Assembly: GCA_012033095.1 (NCBI GenBank)
Contig: JAAUPO010000118.1
Location: forward strand, 1 to 7,039
Source: Synechococcaceae cyanobacterium RL_1_2
Lineage (GTDB): Bacteria; Cyanobacteriota; Cyanobacteriia; Cyanobacteriales; JAAUPO01
DNA: 7,039 nt
Direction of reading: 5' to 3'
Shown: positions 1-6,057 of the stretch, one piece after another
How positions within the stretch are numbered: position 1 is the stretch's first letter
Layout of the letters: the number at the start of each line of letters is the position of its first letter
Notes under the pieces: generated by a model
Database searches by the model: none
What the model was told of the DNA's origin: nothing
The model's input: only the letters and a program-made list of their open reading frames with translations
Program-made: the position numbers and the translations under genes

Positions 1-1719
1 ATCTACGGTAGTAAAGGTAGAAGCCGGATCTAAGGGAGCCTTTATTTTCTGGGGCTGTGGTTCCCCTAGGTGATGATATTTGGTTAAAATCAGGCGTAAT
101 TGTTCTAAGGATAGGGGTTTCGTGATGTAGTCATCCATCCCTGCGTCTAAACATTTTTGCCGATCGCCCTCCATCGCATAGGCCGTTAACCCCACGATCG
201 TTAAATGCATTCGATGATGTTTTTGTTCATAGGTTCGCCAGGCTGTAGTGGTTTGATAACCATCTAGAATCGGCATCTGACAATCCATAAACATCAAATC
301 ATAATCCCGATCTTTCATCGCCTTAAGGGCTTCAGCCCCATTATTAGCACACTCGGTATTTCCCTGGCCTAACTTTTTTAATTGGCTAACAAGTACTTTT
401 TGGTTGACGAGAATGTCTTCAGCAATCAGGATCCGTAATTGATTTTTCTCTGGTTGATCGGTGATTTCCTGATTTCCAGTAAGCTCGGTAATGTTGGGGG
501 GGGGATCCGCTTTAACGGTAAGGGGAGGGACTATGGCTGAAAATGCCTGAGCTTGATAGTTCAGAGGGGGCTCAGGGCAAGTAATGGTAAACCAAAAAGT
601 AGAGCCATAGCCCCATTCACTAATTACATTAATATCTCCCCCTAAAATATCCACTAATTCTTTGCAGAGGGCTAAGCCCACCCCCAAACCCTGATAAGAG
701 CGACTGGGGGACTGATCTGCCTGGGAGAAGGGAACAAATAGGTTATGTTCTAAATTTGGATCAATGCCAATGCCAGTATCCTTTACCGCAAAATAAAGCT
801 TAAATTCCGTTGGGTTCGGTTCCTGATCCCTGGGAGGGAGTAACGATAACTGAATTTCAACGCTACCTTCATTGGGGGTAAATTTAATGCCGTTGTCTAA
901 TAGATGGCAAAGAATTTGTTCAATATACTTGGTCTTTCCCAGTAAGCGATCGGGTACCTGGGAATCAATATCACTAGTGAGCTTAATTTGCTTAAGATCC
1001 GCCTGTCGTTGATAATTAATTAAAATTTGCTGTACTAACTGTTTCGGATCAAAATCATCTAAATCAAGTTCTTCCAGTTCACTAGTGCGTAAATCCGATA
1101 AATCAATAATATTGTTGAACAGGGATAATAACTGTTCCGTATTATTGGTAATGGTTCTTAGCCACTTAACCTTTTCCTCGTCCTGTTCCCCTTCTATCAG
1201 CAATTGGCTGTAACCCATAATGGCATGAATGGGGGTACGGACTTCATGGCTAATATTAGATAAAATTTCATCCTTTACCTTTGCAATTTGATCTGCTTGG
1301 GCTTTTGCAACTCTTAATTGATCTGTGGTGTACTTAAGTTGTAGATGGGTTTTAACCCTCACCAACAGCTCATTTGGATTGAAGGGCTTGGTAATATAAT
1401 CCGCTGCTCCCCGTTGAAAGGCCTCCAGCAATTTATGATCATCTTGATTAGCTGTTAAAAAAATAATGGGAATGGATGCGTAACGGCTATCGGATTTTAA
1501 TTTATCGCATAATTCAAGACCGTCCATTTCTGGCATCATTAAGTCTAATAAAATTAAATCCGGTTGAGTGTTGTGCAAACGGGCTAGGGCTTCCTTTCCC
1601 CCAGTGGCAAAGGTGGTAGCGTAGCCTAATCGATCAAGCATTGCCCCCACTATTTGAAGGTTGCGGGGTACATCATCAACAACCAGGATTAAAAATTTTT
1701 GGGGGTCAAACTCAGCCAT
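1..1719 (-). CDS. Hybrid sensor histidine kinase, REC-HisKA-HATPase-REC (3' end beyond window)
   Basis: This is a two-component phosphorelay protein, probably cytoplasmic because the visible 573 residues contain no signal peptide or membrane segment. Domains in order: receiver 1 (about 9-125; acidic pair D15-D16, phospho-acceptor D59 in LLDLMMPEMDG, T89, K111); dimerisation/phosphotransfer domain with H-box NISHEVRTP and phospho-acceptor H158; HATPase_c (about 255-380; N-box N276, G1 box DTGIGID from D314, F-box LFVPFSQAD, G2 box GLGVGLAL from G344); a Pro-rich linker (about 381-427); receiver 2 (about 428-548; E434-D435, phospho-acceptor D479, T512, K534). All catalytic residues are present. 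No PAS, GAF or other sensor domain precedes the kinase, so input may come through receiver 1 or a partner protein. The frame is still open at base 1, so a further domain such as Hpt could follow. ATG at 1719 is the only reasonable start: the frame upstream has no start codon before a stop at 1774-1776. No clear Shine-Dalgarno is visible. Family assignment is sure; the specific Hik identity and stimulus are unknown. Confidence 0.95.
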   Translation of the reverse strand, partial: MAEFDPQKFLILVVDDVPRNLQIVGAMLDRLGYATTFATGGKEALARLHNTQPDLILLDLMMPEMDGLELCDKLKSDSRYASIPIIFLTANQDDHKLLEAFQRGAADYITKPFNPNELLVRVKTHLQLKYTTDQLRVAKAQADQIAKVKDEILSNISHEVRTPIHAIMGYSQLLIEGEQDEEKVKWLRTITNNTEQLLSLFNNIIDLSDLRTSELEELDLDDFDPKQLVQQILINYQRQADLKQIKLTSDIDSQVPDRLLGKTKYIEQILCHLLDNGIKFTPNEGSVEIQLSLLPPRDQEPNPTEFKLYFAVKDTGIGIDPNLEHNLFVPFSQADQSPSRSYQGLGVGLALCKELVDILGGDINVISEWGYGSTFWFTITCPEPPLNYQAQAFSAIVPPLTVKADPPPNITELTGNQEITDQPEKNQLRILIAEDILVNQKVLVSQLKKLGQGNTECANNGAEALKAMKDRDYDLMFMDCQMPILDGYQTTTAWRTYEQKHHRMHLTIVGLTAYAMEGDRQKCLDAGMDDYITKPLSLEQLRLILTKYHHLGEPQPQKIKAPLDPASTFTTVD

Positions 1720-1758
1720 AGAAACTGGGGTGATGGGATCAAAGGCATTGGGTTGGCC

Positions 1759-1781
1759 AAGATTAGACCTAAGTCAATCTT
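1759..1781. repeat. Short inverted repeat upstream of the hybrid kinase
   Basis: AAGATT (1759-1764) and AATCTT (1776-1781) are perfectly complementary across 11 bases. A second, overlapping pair CTAAG/CTTAG lies in the same interval. The dyad is about 40 bp upstream of the kinase ATG, so it could be an operator or leader hairpin. I see no known regulator consensus and the arms are short, so function is only a guess. Confidence 0.25.
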
Positions 1782-1823
1782 AGTCATGGATCTAAAACTC
1801 TAAACAAATAACAATCGGTTATC

Positions 1824-1851
1824 CCCTCCATGGTAGTGTCGCCATGGGGAG
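1824..1851. repeat. GC-rich hairpin in the kinase upstream region
   Basis: CCCTCCATGG (1824-1833) pairs with CCATGGGGAG (1842-1851) over an 8-base loop. The inner six pairs are perfect (CCATGG on each side); the outer four include one mismatch and one G-T pair. No T-run follows on either strand, so it does not look like an intrinsic terminator. It lies about 105 bp upstream of the kinase start. The rest of 1720-1955 shows no gene, tRNA or recognisable promoter. Confidence 0.35.
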
Positions 1852-1955
1852 AGAAGACCCATGATCACAATTTTTACATAGGGATTAGGGTCTTAAATCT
1901 TTATTTTTTTAAGTTTTTATGAACAAGCCTACCCTGTTCACTTGAACGACAAGGG

Positions 1956-2075
1956 CTAGGGAATGTCATCATTTAAACCTGAAACTCTTCTTAGCTAAGG
2001 ATTTCAGTTTAAAACTATACTTTCTGAACCTGGCTCAGGATCAAGGTTTTAATGCTAATTGATGACACTCCCTAG
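1956..2075 (+). mobile_element. 120-bp MITE-like element A, copy 1
   Basis: A short non-coding element with terminal inverted repeats. The left end CTAGGGAATGTCATCATTTA (1956-1975) matches the reverse complement of the right end (2056-2075) at 18 of 20 positions. Inside, TTTAAACCTGAAA (1972-1984) pairs with TTTCAGTTTAAA (2002-2013) with one bulged base, and the loop carries the palindrome CTTAGCTAAG. A smaller arm follows between AAAAC and GTTTT (about 2011-2050). The whole unit could fold as a branched hairpin in DNA or RNA. A second copy of exactly the same length lies inverted at 5834-5953 with 8 mismatches and no gaps. It carries no transposase, so it would have to be moved by an enzyme encoded elsewhere. 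CTAG at both ends is probably target sequence. The family name is unknown to me. Confidence 0.85.
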
Positions 2076-2203
2076 GGCAAACGCATACTAATTTTCACTC
2101 AACGAAAGAATAATAGTTTCAGCGATTTTTTAAAATTTTTATTCTCAATAAAAGCTTGTTTAACTTTGCTTATTGCGAAAAAAGGGGAGTATGCGTTTTC
2201 CCT
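2074..2203. mobile_element. 130-bp MITE-like element B
   Basis: AGGGCAAACGCATACT (2074-2089) and AGTATGCGTTTTCCCT (2188-2203) form a 16-bp terminal inverted repeat with 15 matches. The roughly 100 bp between them is AT-rich and non-coding. Its left end abuts and overlaps by two bases the right CTAG of element A copy 1. Removing that copy of A with one CTAG leaves a continuous CTAGGGCAAACGC end, suggesting A inserted at the edge of B. No second copy of B is in the window, so mobility is inferred only from the termini. Confidence 0.55.
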
Positions 2204-2259
2204 GGCAGATGAATTGACTCAGTTGACAATTTAGCTGGCGATGAAATAAGGAAATAGAT

Positions 2260-2400
2260 ATGGAAAACTTCTGGTTGTTGAGTGAAGTTTCTCATCTATT
2301 CCTCATTTTTGTCACCTCATATATAGCAATCCTAAATAGCTTGTGGCAATTGAGTACATTGAAAGCCAAATCTAGTAAGGATCTTTATGTTATGACCTAG
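2260..2400 (+). CDS. Doubtful 46-aa hydrophobic small ORF
   Basis: ATG at 2260 opens a 46-codon frame ending in TAG at 2398-2400. AAGGA at 2248-2252 lies 7 bases upstream, a plausible Shine-Dalgarno. Residues 4-29 are rich in Leu, Ile, Phe and Val and could form one membrane segment. However, the second half of the frame and its stop codon lie inside the terminal-repeat element at 2319-2417, so the ORF may be a remnant cut by that insertion or a chance frame. TTGACA at 2223-2228 resembles a -35 box, but the matching -10 position overlaps the ribosome site, which argues against it. I do not recognise the product. Confidence 0.2.
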   Translation: MENFWLLSEVSHLFLIFVTSYIAILNSLWQLSTLKAKSSKDLYVMT

Positions 2401-2417
2401 TTAGGACTGCTATATAT
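2319..2417. mobile_element. 99-bp MITE-like element D
   Basis: The left end (2319-2339, containing TATAGCAATCCTAAATAG) matches the reverse complement of the right end (2397-2417, containing TTAGGACTGCTATA) at 19 of 21 positions. Both outer tips are alternating TA, compatible with insertion at a TA dinucleotide as in IS630/Tc1-type elements, although that assignment is inference. The 57-bp interior has no gene of its own. It is the third terminal-repeat element in about 460 bp between the kinase gene and dnaK. Confidence 0.65.
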
Positions 2418-2440
2418 TGCATGGTATCTAGTTCAATAGT

Positions 2441-2534
2441 ACTAAATAGTTTTCCACACCACTAAGGATCGGATGACCATAAGCGATCGAGGGTAATGCC
2501 TTTCCCGTGAAAAAGACACTTAACACTATTTAGT
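2441..2534. repeat. Inverted repeat spanning the dnaK stop codon
   Basis: ACTAAATAGT (2441-2450) is the exact reverse complement of ACTATTTAGT (2525-2534), with 74 bases between. The right arm contains the last two dnaK codons and its TAG stop. It could pair in the dnaK transcript 3' end or be the end of a further small element. It lacks a GC stem and T-run, so it is not a standard terminator. No other terminator is visible after dnaK; a second in-frame stop (TAA) lies two codons past the first. Confidence 0.35.
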
Positions 2535-4463
2535 TTCAGTAAAGTCAGCATCAATCACATCATCATCACCATCGGAAGATGGTGCTCCACCCCCACCGGC
2601 AGCGTTAGGATCAAATCCAGCTCCTCCAGTTGGATCAACCCCAGCTTGTTGGTAAAGGTTATTGCTGATGGCGTAGAGAGTTTGTTGCAATTCCGGGGTA
2701 AGGGTTTTGATTTTTTCATCATCATCCTTAGCTGTTGCATCTTTAAGATCGCTGATTAACTGCTTAGCTTTAGCTTTGTCTTCCGCTGGGACTTTATCTT
2801 TAATTTCATCCTGCTTTTCAATTTCTTCCAATTGCTTCTCAGCTTGGAAAATTAGGGAATCAGCTTGGTTTTTGCGATCGACCCGTTCCCGACGTTCCTT
2901 ATCCGCCGCAGCATTTTTCTCAGCTTCACTAACCATTCTTTCCACCTCATCATCGGGTAGGGTGGAAGCTCCGGTAATGCTAATGGATTGCTCTTTTCCA
3001 GTGCCCTTGTCCTTAGCACTAACATTGAGAATACCGTTAGCATCGATATCAAAGGTTACTTCGATTTGAGGTACACCACGCTGGGCCGGGGGAATACCAT
3101 CTAGGCGGAAAGTTCCTAAGCTCTTGTTATCGCTGGAGAATTCCCGTTCCCCTTGGAGAACTTTGATTTCCACATTGGTTTGGCCATCCACTGCGGTGGA
3201 AAACACCTCGGATTTTTTGGTGGGCATGGTGGTATTACGAGGAATGATTTTAGTCATTACACCACCAAGGGTTTCTACCCCTAGGGATAGGGAAGTAACG
3301 TCAAGTAAAAGAATATCTTTCACTTCACCGGCCAACACTCCACCTTGAATTGCGGCACCGACGGCCACCACTTCATCCGGGTTAACTCCTTGGTTGGGAT
3401 CTTTGCCGAGAACATCTTTAACTAATTTTAATACGGCAGGAATCCGGGTGGAACCACCCACCATTACTACTTCATCGATTTGTTCTTTGTTGAGTTTGGC
3501 ATCTTTAAGGGCATTCTCAACGGGAATACGACAGCGATCGATCAAATCAGAGCAAATTTCTTCAAATTTTGCGCGGGTGAGGGTTAGCTCTAAATGTTTA
3601 GGGCCATCTTGGGTAGCGGTGATAAAGGGTAGGTTAATGTCTGCTTGGGTAACGCTGGAGAGTTCAATTTTTGCTTTTTCCGCAGCTTCGGTTAACCGTT
3701 GCAGGGCCTGTTTATCTTTACGTAAATCGATTCCTTCAGCCCCTTGGAATTCGGCGGCTAAAAAGTCCACAATTTTTTTGTCGAAGTCGTCCCCTCCGAG
3801 GTGGGTATCACCGGAGGTAGAAAGTACTTCAAATACTCCTTCTCCCACTTCTAAAACGGACACGTCAAAGGTACCACCACCAAGGTCAAAGATGAGAATG
3901 GTTTCGTCCCCTTTGCTGTCTAGACCGTAGGCTAGGGATGCAGCGGTGGGTTCGTTGATAATGCGTTTAACTTCAATCCCGGCAATTTTACCAGCGTCTT
4001 TGGTGGCTTGGCGTTGGGAGTCGTTAAAGTAAGCAGGAACAGTAATTACGGCTTCAGTCACTGTTTCCCCTAGATAGGTACTAGCATCTTCTACTAGTTT
4101 GCGTAGTACTTGGGCGGCAATTTCTTCGGGGGCAAATTGCTTTTCTTGGGAGGGGCAATCTAGTTTAACGTTGCCGTTACTATCTTTGAGTACTTGATAG
4201 GCGACCTCTGTACTTTCGTTGCTTACTTCATTAAATTTGCGACCAATGAAGCGTTTAACGGAAGAGAAAGTATTGGTGGGATTCATCACTGCCTGGCGTT
4301 TGGCAATTTGACCCACAAGGCGATCGCCATTTTTGGCGTAGGCCACTACCGAAGGCGTGGTGCGGAAACCTTCTGCATTAGCGATAACGGTGGGTTTTCC
4401 CCCTTCCATTACTGCCACACAAGAATTAGTGGTTCCGAGGTCGATACCAACAACTTTTCCCAT
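2526..4463 (-). CDS. dnaK: Hsp70 chaperone DnaK (DnaK2-type)
   Basis: An ATP-driven cytosolic chaperone that binds exposed hydrophobic segments and works with a DnaJ and GrpE partner, neither of which is in this window. Its 645 residues are near the usual DnaK length. The nucleotide-binding domain (about 1-380) has phosphate-1 loop DLGTTNS (8-14), K70, P143 and R151 of the allosteric path, phosphate-2 loop DLGGGTFD (193-200) and adenosine loop VGGSTRIP (335-342). The linker DILLLD (383-388) joins the substrate-binding domain (about 392-500), followed by the helical lid (about 505-605), a Gly-rich tail and the bacterial-type terminus [13 protein letters not shown]. One oddity is S391 in the linker, where the family has proline. 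The ATG is preceded by AGGAGT. The closest match is the housekeeping/heat-responsive DnaK2 class of cyanobacteria, which usually carry several dnaK genes; the number 2 is inferred. No CIRCE operator (TTAGCACTC-N9-GAGTGCTAA) is seen upstream, so HrcA control is not supported. Confidence 0.98.
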   Translation of the reverse strand: MGKVVGIDLGTTNSCVAVMEGGKPTVIANAEGFRTTPSVVAYAKNGDRLVGQIAKRQAVMNPTNTFSSVKRFIGRKFNEVSNESTEVAYQVLKDSNGNVKLDCPSQEKQFAPEEIAAQVLRKLVEDASTYLGETVTEAVITVPAYFNDSQRQATKDAGKIAGIEVKRIINEPTAASLAYGLDSKGDETILIFDLGGGTFDVSVLEVGEGVFEVLSTSGDTHLGGDDFDKKIVDFLAAEFQGAEGIDLRKDKQALQRLTEAAEKAKIELSSVTQADINLPFITATQDGPKHLELTLTRAKFEEICSDLIDRCRIPVENALKDAKLNKEQIDEVVMVGGSTRIPAVLKLVKDVLGKDPNQGVNPDEVVAVGAAIQGGVLAGEVKDILLLDVTSLSLGVETLGGVMTKIIPRNTTMPTKKSEVFSTAVDGQTNVEIKVLQGEREFSSDNKSLGTFRLDGIPPAQRGVPQIEVTFDIDANGILNVSAKDKGTGKEQSISITGASTLPDDEVERMVSEAEKNAAADKERRERVDRKNQADSLIFQAEKQLEEIEKQDEIKDKVPAEDKAKAKQLISDLKDATAKDDDEKIKTLTPELQQTLYAISNNLYQQAGVDPTGGAGFDPNAAGGGGAPSSDGDDDVIDADFTETK

Positions 4464-4475
4464 GGTGATTTATTT

Positions 4476-4481
4476 ACTCCT
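4476..4481 (-). promoter_or_regulatory. dnaK ribosome binding site
   Basis: AGGAGT on the minus strand lies 12 bases upstream of the dnaK ATG. The match to the anti-Shine-Dalgarno is good; the spacing is somewhat long. It supports the 4463 start, which also gives the canonical [14 protein letters not shown] beginning. Confidence 0.6.
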
Positions 4482-4487
4482 GTTCAG

Positions 4488-4514
4488 ATTTTAATGTGGA
4501 GGCAAGGTTGACAA
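4488..4514 (-). promoter_or_regulatory. Possible dnaK promoter
   Basis: Read on the minus strand, TTGTCA (4514-4509) and TAAAAT (4493-4488) resemble -35 and -10 boxes. The spacing of 15 bases is shorter than the usual 16-18 and would give a very short leader carrying the AGGAGT site. A weak prediction only. Confidence 0.25.
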
Positions 4515-4660
4515 TGGCAGTAATTGTTTCCACCGTCTAAACCCGCAACTACTGGGGGTATCCTTCAGGATTAGGATCAAGACTAGCAATAAAAGCTCCA
4601 AGGATGGGGGTTTATTGTTAGTTAAAATCTGTGGCTGAGGGAATTAGTAGCGAGGTTTTT

Positions 4661-4689
4661 TTGCCTGTGATAAGTTACCCCTCTATCAT
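4661..4689 (+). promoter_or_regulatory. Possible permease promoter
   Basis: TTGCCT (4661-4666) and TATCAT (4684-4689) are separated by 17 bases, matching the spacing of a sigma-70-type promoter with imperfect boxes. This would give a leader of roughly 80 bases before the ATG at 4779. Weakly supported. Confidence 0.3.
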
Positions 4690-4778
4690 CATCTGCATCT
4701 AAGGTTATAAGCTAGTGTAGTTTTCCGAACATCATGGGAAATAACTAACGCTTAATCGGTCACTGGGTTTGGGGTTAC

Positions 4779-5633
4779 ATGATTACTTCTGTTCGTTCTA
4801 GATTATTTTCTTTTCGTAATTGGTCGTTGTGGGTGGGCTTAGTTATTACCCTAACGTTTGTGGCGATCGCGGTGTTTGCCCCGCTTTTCCAACAATGGGG
4901 TTGGCTCCAAGATCCATTAGAATTTTTAGCTAACCCTATCCATGAACCCCCCAATGGGGAATATTGGTTTGGCACGAGTCGCCAGGGCTATGATGTGTTT
5001 AGTCGCACTTTGTTTGCATCCCAAGCCGCATTAAAGGTAGTCGTGCTCGCCACCAGTTTGAGTATGGTGATCGGAGTGCCCCTGGGTTTAATTAGTGGTT
5101 ATGGCGGGGGCAAACTAGATAAGTTTTGTTTATTTTTAATGGATACCATCTACACGTTGCCGGGGTTATTGTTATCGGTGACGTTGGCGTTTGTAGTGGG
5201 CCGGGGGATTTTTAACGCCGCGATCGCGTTGAGTATTTCCTATGTGCCCCAATATTACCGAGTGGTCAGGAACCACACCACCAGTGTAAAAACCGAACTA
5301 TTCATCGAAGCGGCCCAAGCTCTAGGGGCCAGTAACACCCGCATTATCAGCAAATATTTATTTTTAAATGTGATTCAAAGCGTACCGGTGCTATTTACCC
5401 TAAATGCCGCCGATGCCATCCTGATTTTAGGGGGGTTAGGATTTTTAGGTTTAGGGTTACCGGAGGAAGTCCCGGAGTGGGGCCATGATCTGAAATTGGC
5501 CCTCGATGCTCTGCCTACGGGTATTTGGTGGACAGCCTGGTTTCCGGGATTAGCCATGAGTACCTTGGTGGTGGGCCTATCTTTTCTGGGGGAAGGGTTA
5601 AGCGAAGTGTTCCAAACTAAACATCGGCAGTAG
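4779..5633 (+). CDS. ABC transporter permease, DppC/OppC type
   Basis: An inner-membrane permease subunit of a peptide/nickel-class ABC importer. Its 284 residues are typical for DppC/OppC. The N-terminal OppC_N-like part has a first membrane helix (about 17-36), then a periplasmic stretch with the family signature YWFGTSRQGYDVFSR (62-76; consensus GTD..GRD.FSR). The BPD_transp_1 domain follows with helices near 84-107, 118-140, 143-163, 200-226 and 255-274. The cytoplasmic EAA loop that docks to the ATPase is EAAQALGAS (177-185). The ATG at 4779 is the first in frame; only a weak G-rich sequence precedes it. The partners normally needed (DppB-type permease, one or two ATPases, a binding protein) are absent here, and the gene stands alone between a divergent dnaK and a convergent TPR gene. 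Substrate cannot be told: peptides, nickel or another solute are all possible. No clear intrinsic terminator follows. Confidence 0.93.
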   Translation: MITSVRSRLFSFRNWSLWVGLVITLTFVAIAVFAPLFQQWGWLQDPLEFLANPIHEPPNGEYWFGTSRQGYDVFSRTLFASQAALKVVVLATSLSMVIGVPLGLISGYGGGKLDKFCLFLMDTIYTLPGLLLSVTLAFVVGRGIFNAAIALSISYVPQYYRVVRNHTTSVKTELFIEAAQALGASNTRIISKYLFLNVIQSVPVLFTLNAADAILILGGLGFLGLGLPEEVPEWGHDLKLALDALPTGIWWTAWFPGLAMSTLVVGLSFLGEGLSEVFQTKHRQ

Positions 5634-5663
5634 GCATGGGCTCTTTAGGGGCTTGATGATGCC

Positions 5664-5799
5664 TAAGAACGTGTTTGAAAAGTATCAAATGTTGTGGAGT
5701 CGCCCCCTAGATCCCCCAATTTGGCGAACTTTATTGCTTAAAATTTAGTTAATTTTCCCCAGACTGGGGGGCAAGGGGGGCTTTTCAAACACATTCTAA
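5664..5799. mobile_element. 136-bp terminal-repeat element C, intact copy
   Basis: TAAGAACGTGTTTGAAAAG (5664-5682) and CTTTTCAAACACATTCTAA (5781-5799) form a terminal inverted repeat with 17 of 19 matches. The interior is non-coding with runs of C and G, including a small stem CCCCA/TGGGG at 5757-5769. The element begins 31 bp after the permease stop. Bases 5711-5799 are repeated directly downstream (5800-6004, interrupted). A MITE-like or REP-like unit; its family is not known to me. Confidence 0.7.
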
Positions 5800-6004
5800 A
5801 TCCTCCAATTTGGGGGACTGGATTGGTTAAAATCTAGGGAGTATCATCAATTAGCCTTAAAACGTTGATCCTGAGCCAGCTTCAGAAAGTATGGTTTTAA
5901 ACTGAAATCCTTAGCTAAGAAAAGTTTCAGGTTTAAATGATGACAGACCCTAGGTGATTTCCCCCCAAATGGGAGGCAAGGGGGGCTTTTCAAACATCCT
6001 CTAA
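5800..6004. repeat. Direct 89-bp repeat of element C, split by element A
   Basis: Bases 5800-5837 plus 5954-6004 join into 89 bp that align without gaps to 5711-5799, with 72 of 89 positions identical. The right tip CTTTTCAAACATCCTCTAA (5986-6004) corresponds to the right terminal repeat of element C; the left tip is missing. The interrupting sequence is element A copy 2. The copy begins exactly where the intact element C ends, suggesting tandem duplication or insertion next to it. Confidence 0.8.
5834..5953 (-). mobile_element. 120-bp MITE-like element A, copy 2 (inverted)
   Basis: The reverse complement matches copy 1 (1956-2075) at 112 of 120 positions with no insertion or deletion. Terminal inverted repeats, the long internal stem and the CTTAGCTAAG loop palindrome are all kept. 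CTAG flanks it at 5834-5837 and 5950-5953. The related unoccupied sequence at 5711-5799 has TTAG at this point, so 116 bp were added. A 68-codon minus-strand reading frame across this element is a by-product of the repeats, not a gene. Confidence 0.88.
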
Positions 6005-6041
6005 GGAAATGGGGGGATAGGGCAGGGAGTTGTCTCTTTAG

Positions 6042-6057
6042 AAAATTGATCAATTTT
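6042..6057. repeat. 16-bp perfect palindrome at the TPR gene stop codon
   Basis: AAAATTGATCAATTTT is a perfect palindrome covering the TGA stop (6050-6052) of the TPR gene. It is AT-rich and without a following GC stem, so a terminator role is unlikely. Confidence 0.4.

Larger units (their letters stand above)
4464..4778. other. Divergent dnaK/permease intergenic region
   Basis: This 315-bp spacer must hold the promoters of both divergent genes. I see no ORF worth reporting. Small dyads are present: ATCCT/AGGAT at 4560-4571; CAATAAA (4587-4593) with TTTATTG (4611-4617), which extends to 10 pairs if one G-U pair is allowed; and TTTCC/GGAAA at 4722-4741. None matches a regulator consensus that I know. 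Confidence 0.6.

Noticed and set aside
1689..1787. 32-codon minus-strand frame overlapping the kinase start out of frame
   Set aside because: It could be a leader ORF, but there is no Shine-Dalgarno, no conserved feature, and short frames of this size are expected by chance.
1862..1877. Possible cAMP-receptor-type half site (TGTGATCA on the minus strand)
   Set aside because: Only the TGTGA half is present; the second half does not match TCACA at the required spacing.
3394..3930. 178-codon plus-strand frame opposite dnaK
   Set aside because: A shadow of the dnaK coding strand; its composition follows from dnaK codons and it has no recognisable motif. The other antisense frames in dnaK, the permease and the TPR gene were dropped for the same reason.
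4464..4778. CIRCE or NtcA operator between dnaK and the permease
   Set aside because: No TTAGCACTC-N9-GAGTGCTAA and no GTA-N8-TAC with a fitting -10 box was found.
5757..5790. Intrinsic terminator for the permease within element C
   Set aside because: The CCCCA/TGGGG stem is followed by G-rich sequence and only then CTTTT, so stem and T-run are not adjacent. It is better explained as part of the repeat.
5847..6053. 68-codon minus-strand reading frame
   Set aside because: It lies almost wholly in element A copy 2 and the interrupted element C repeat, and its start overlaps the TPR gene stop. It has no domain and no ribosome site.
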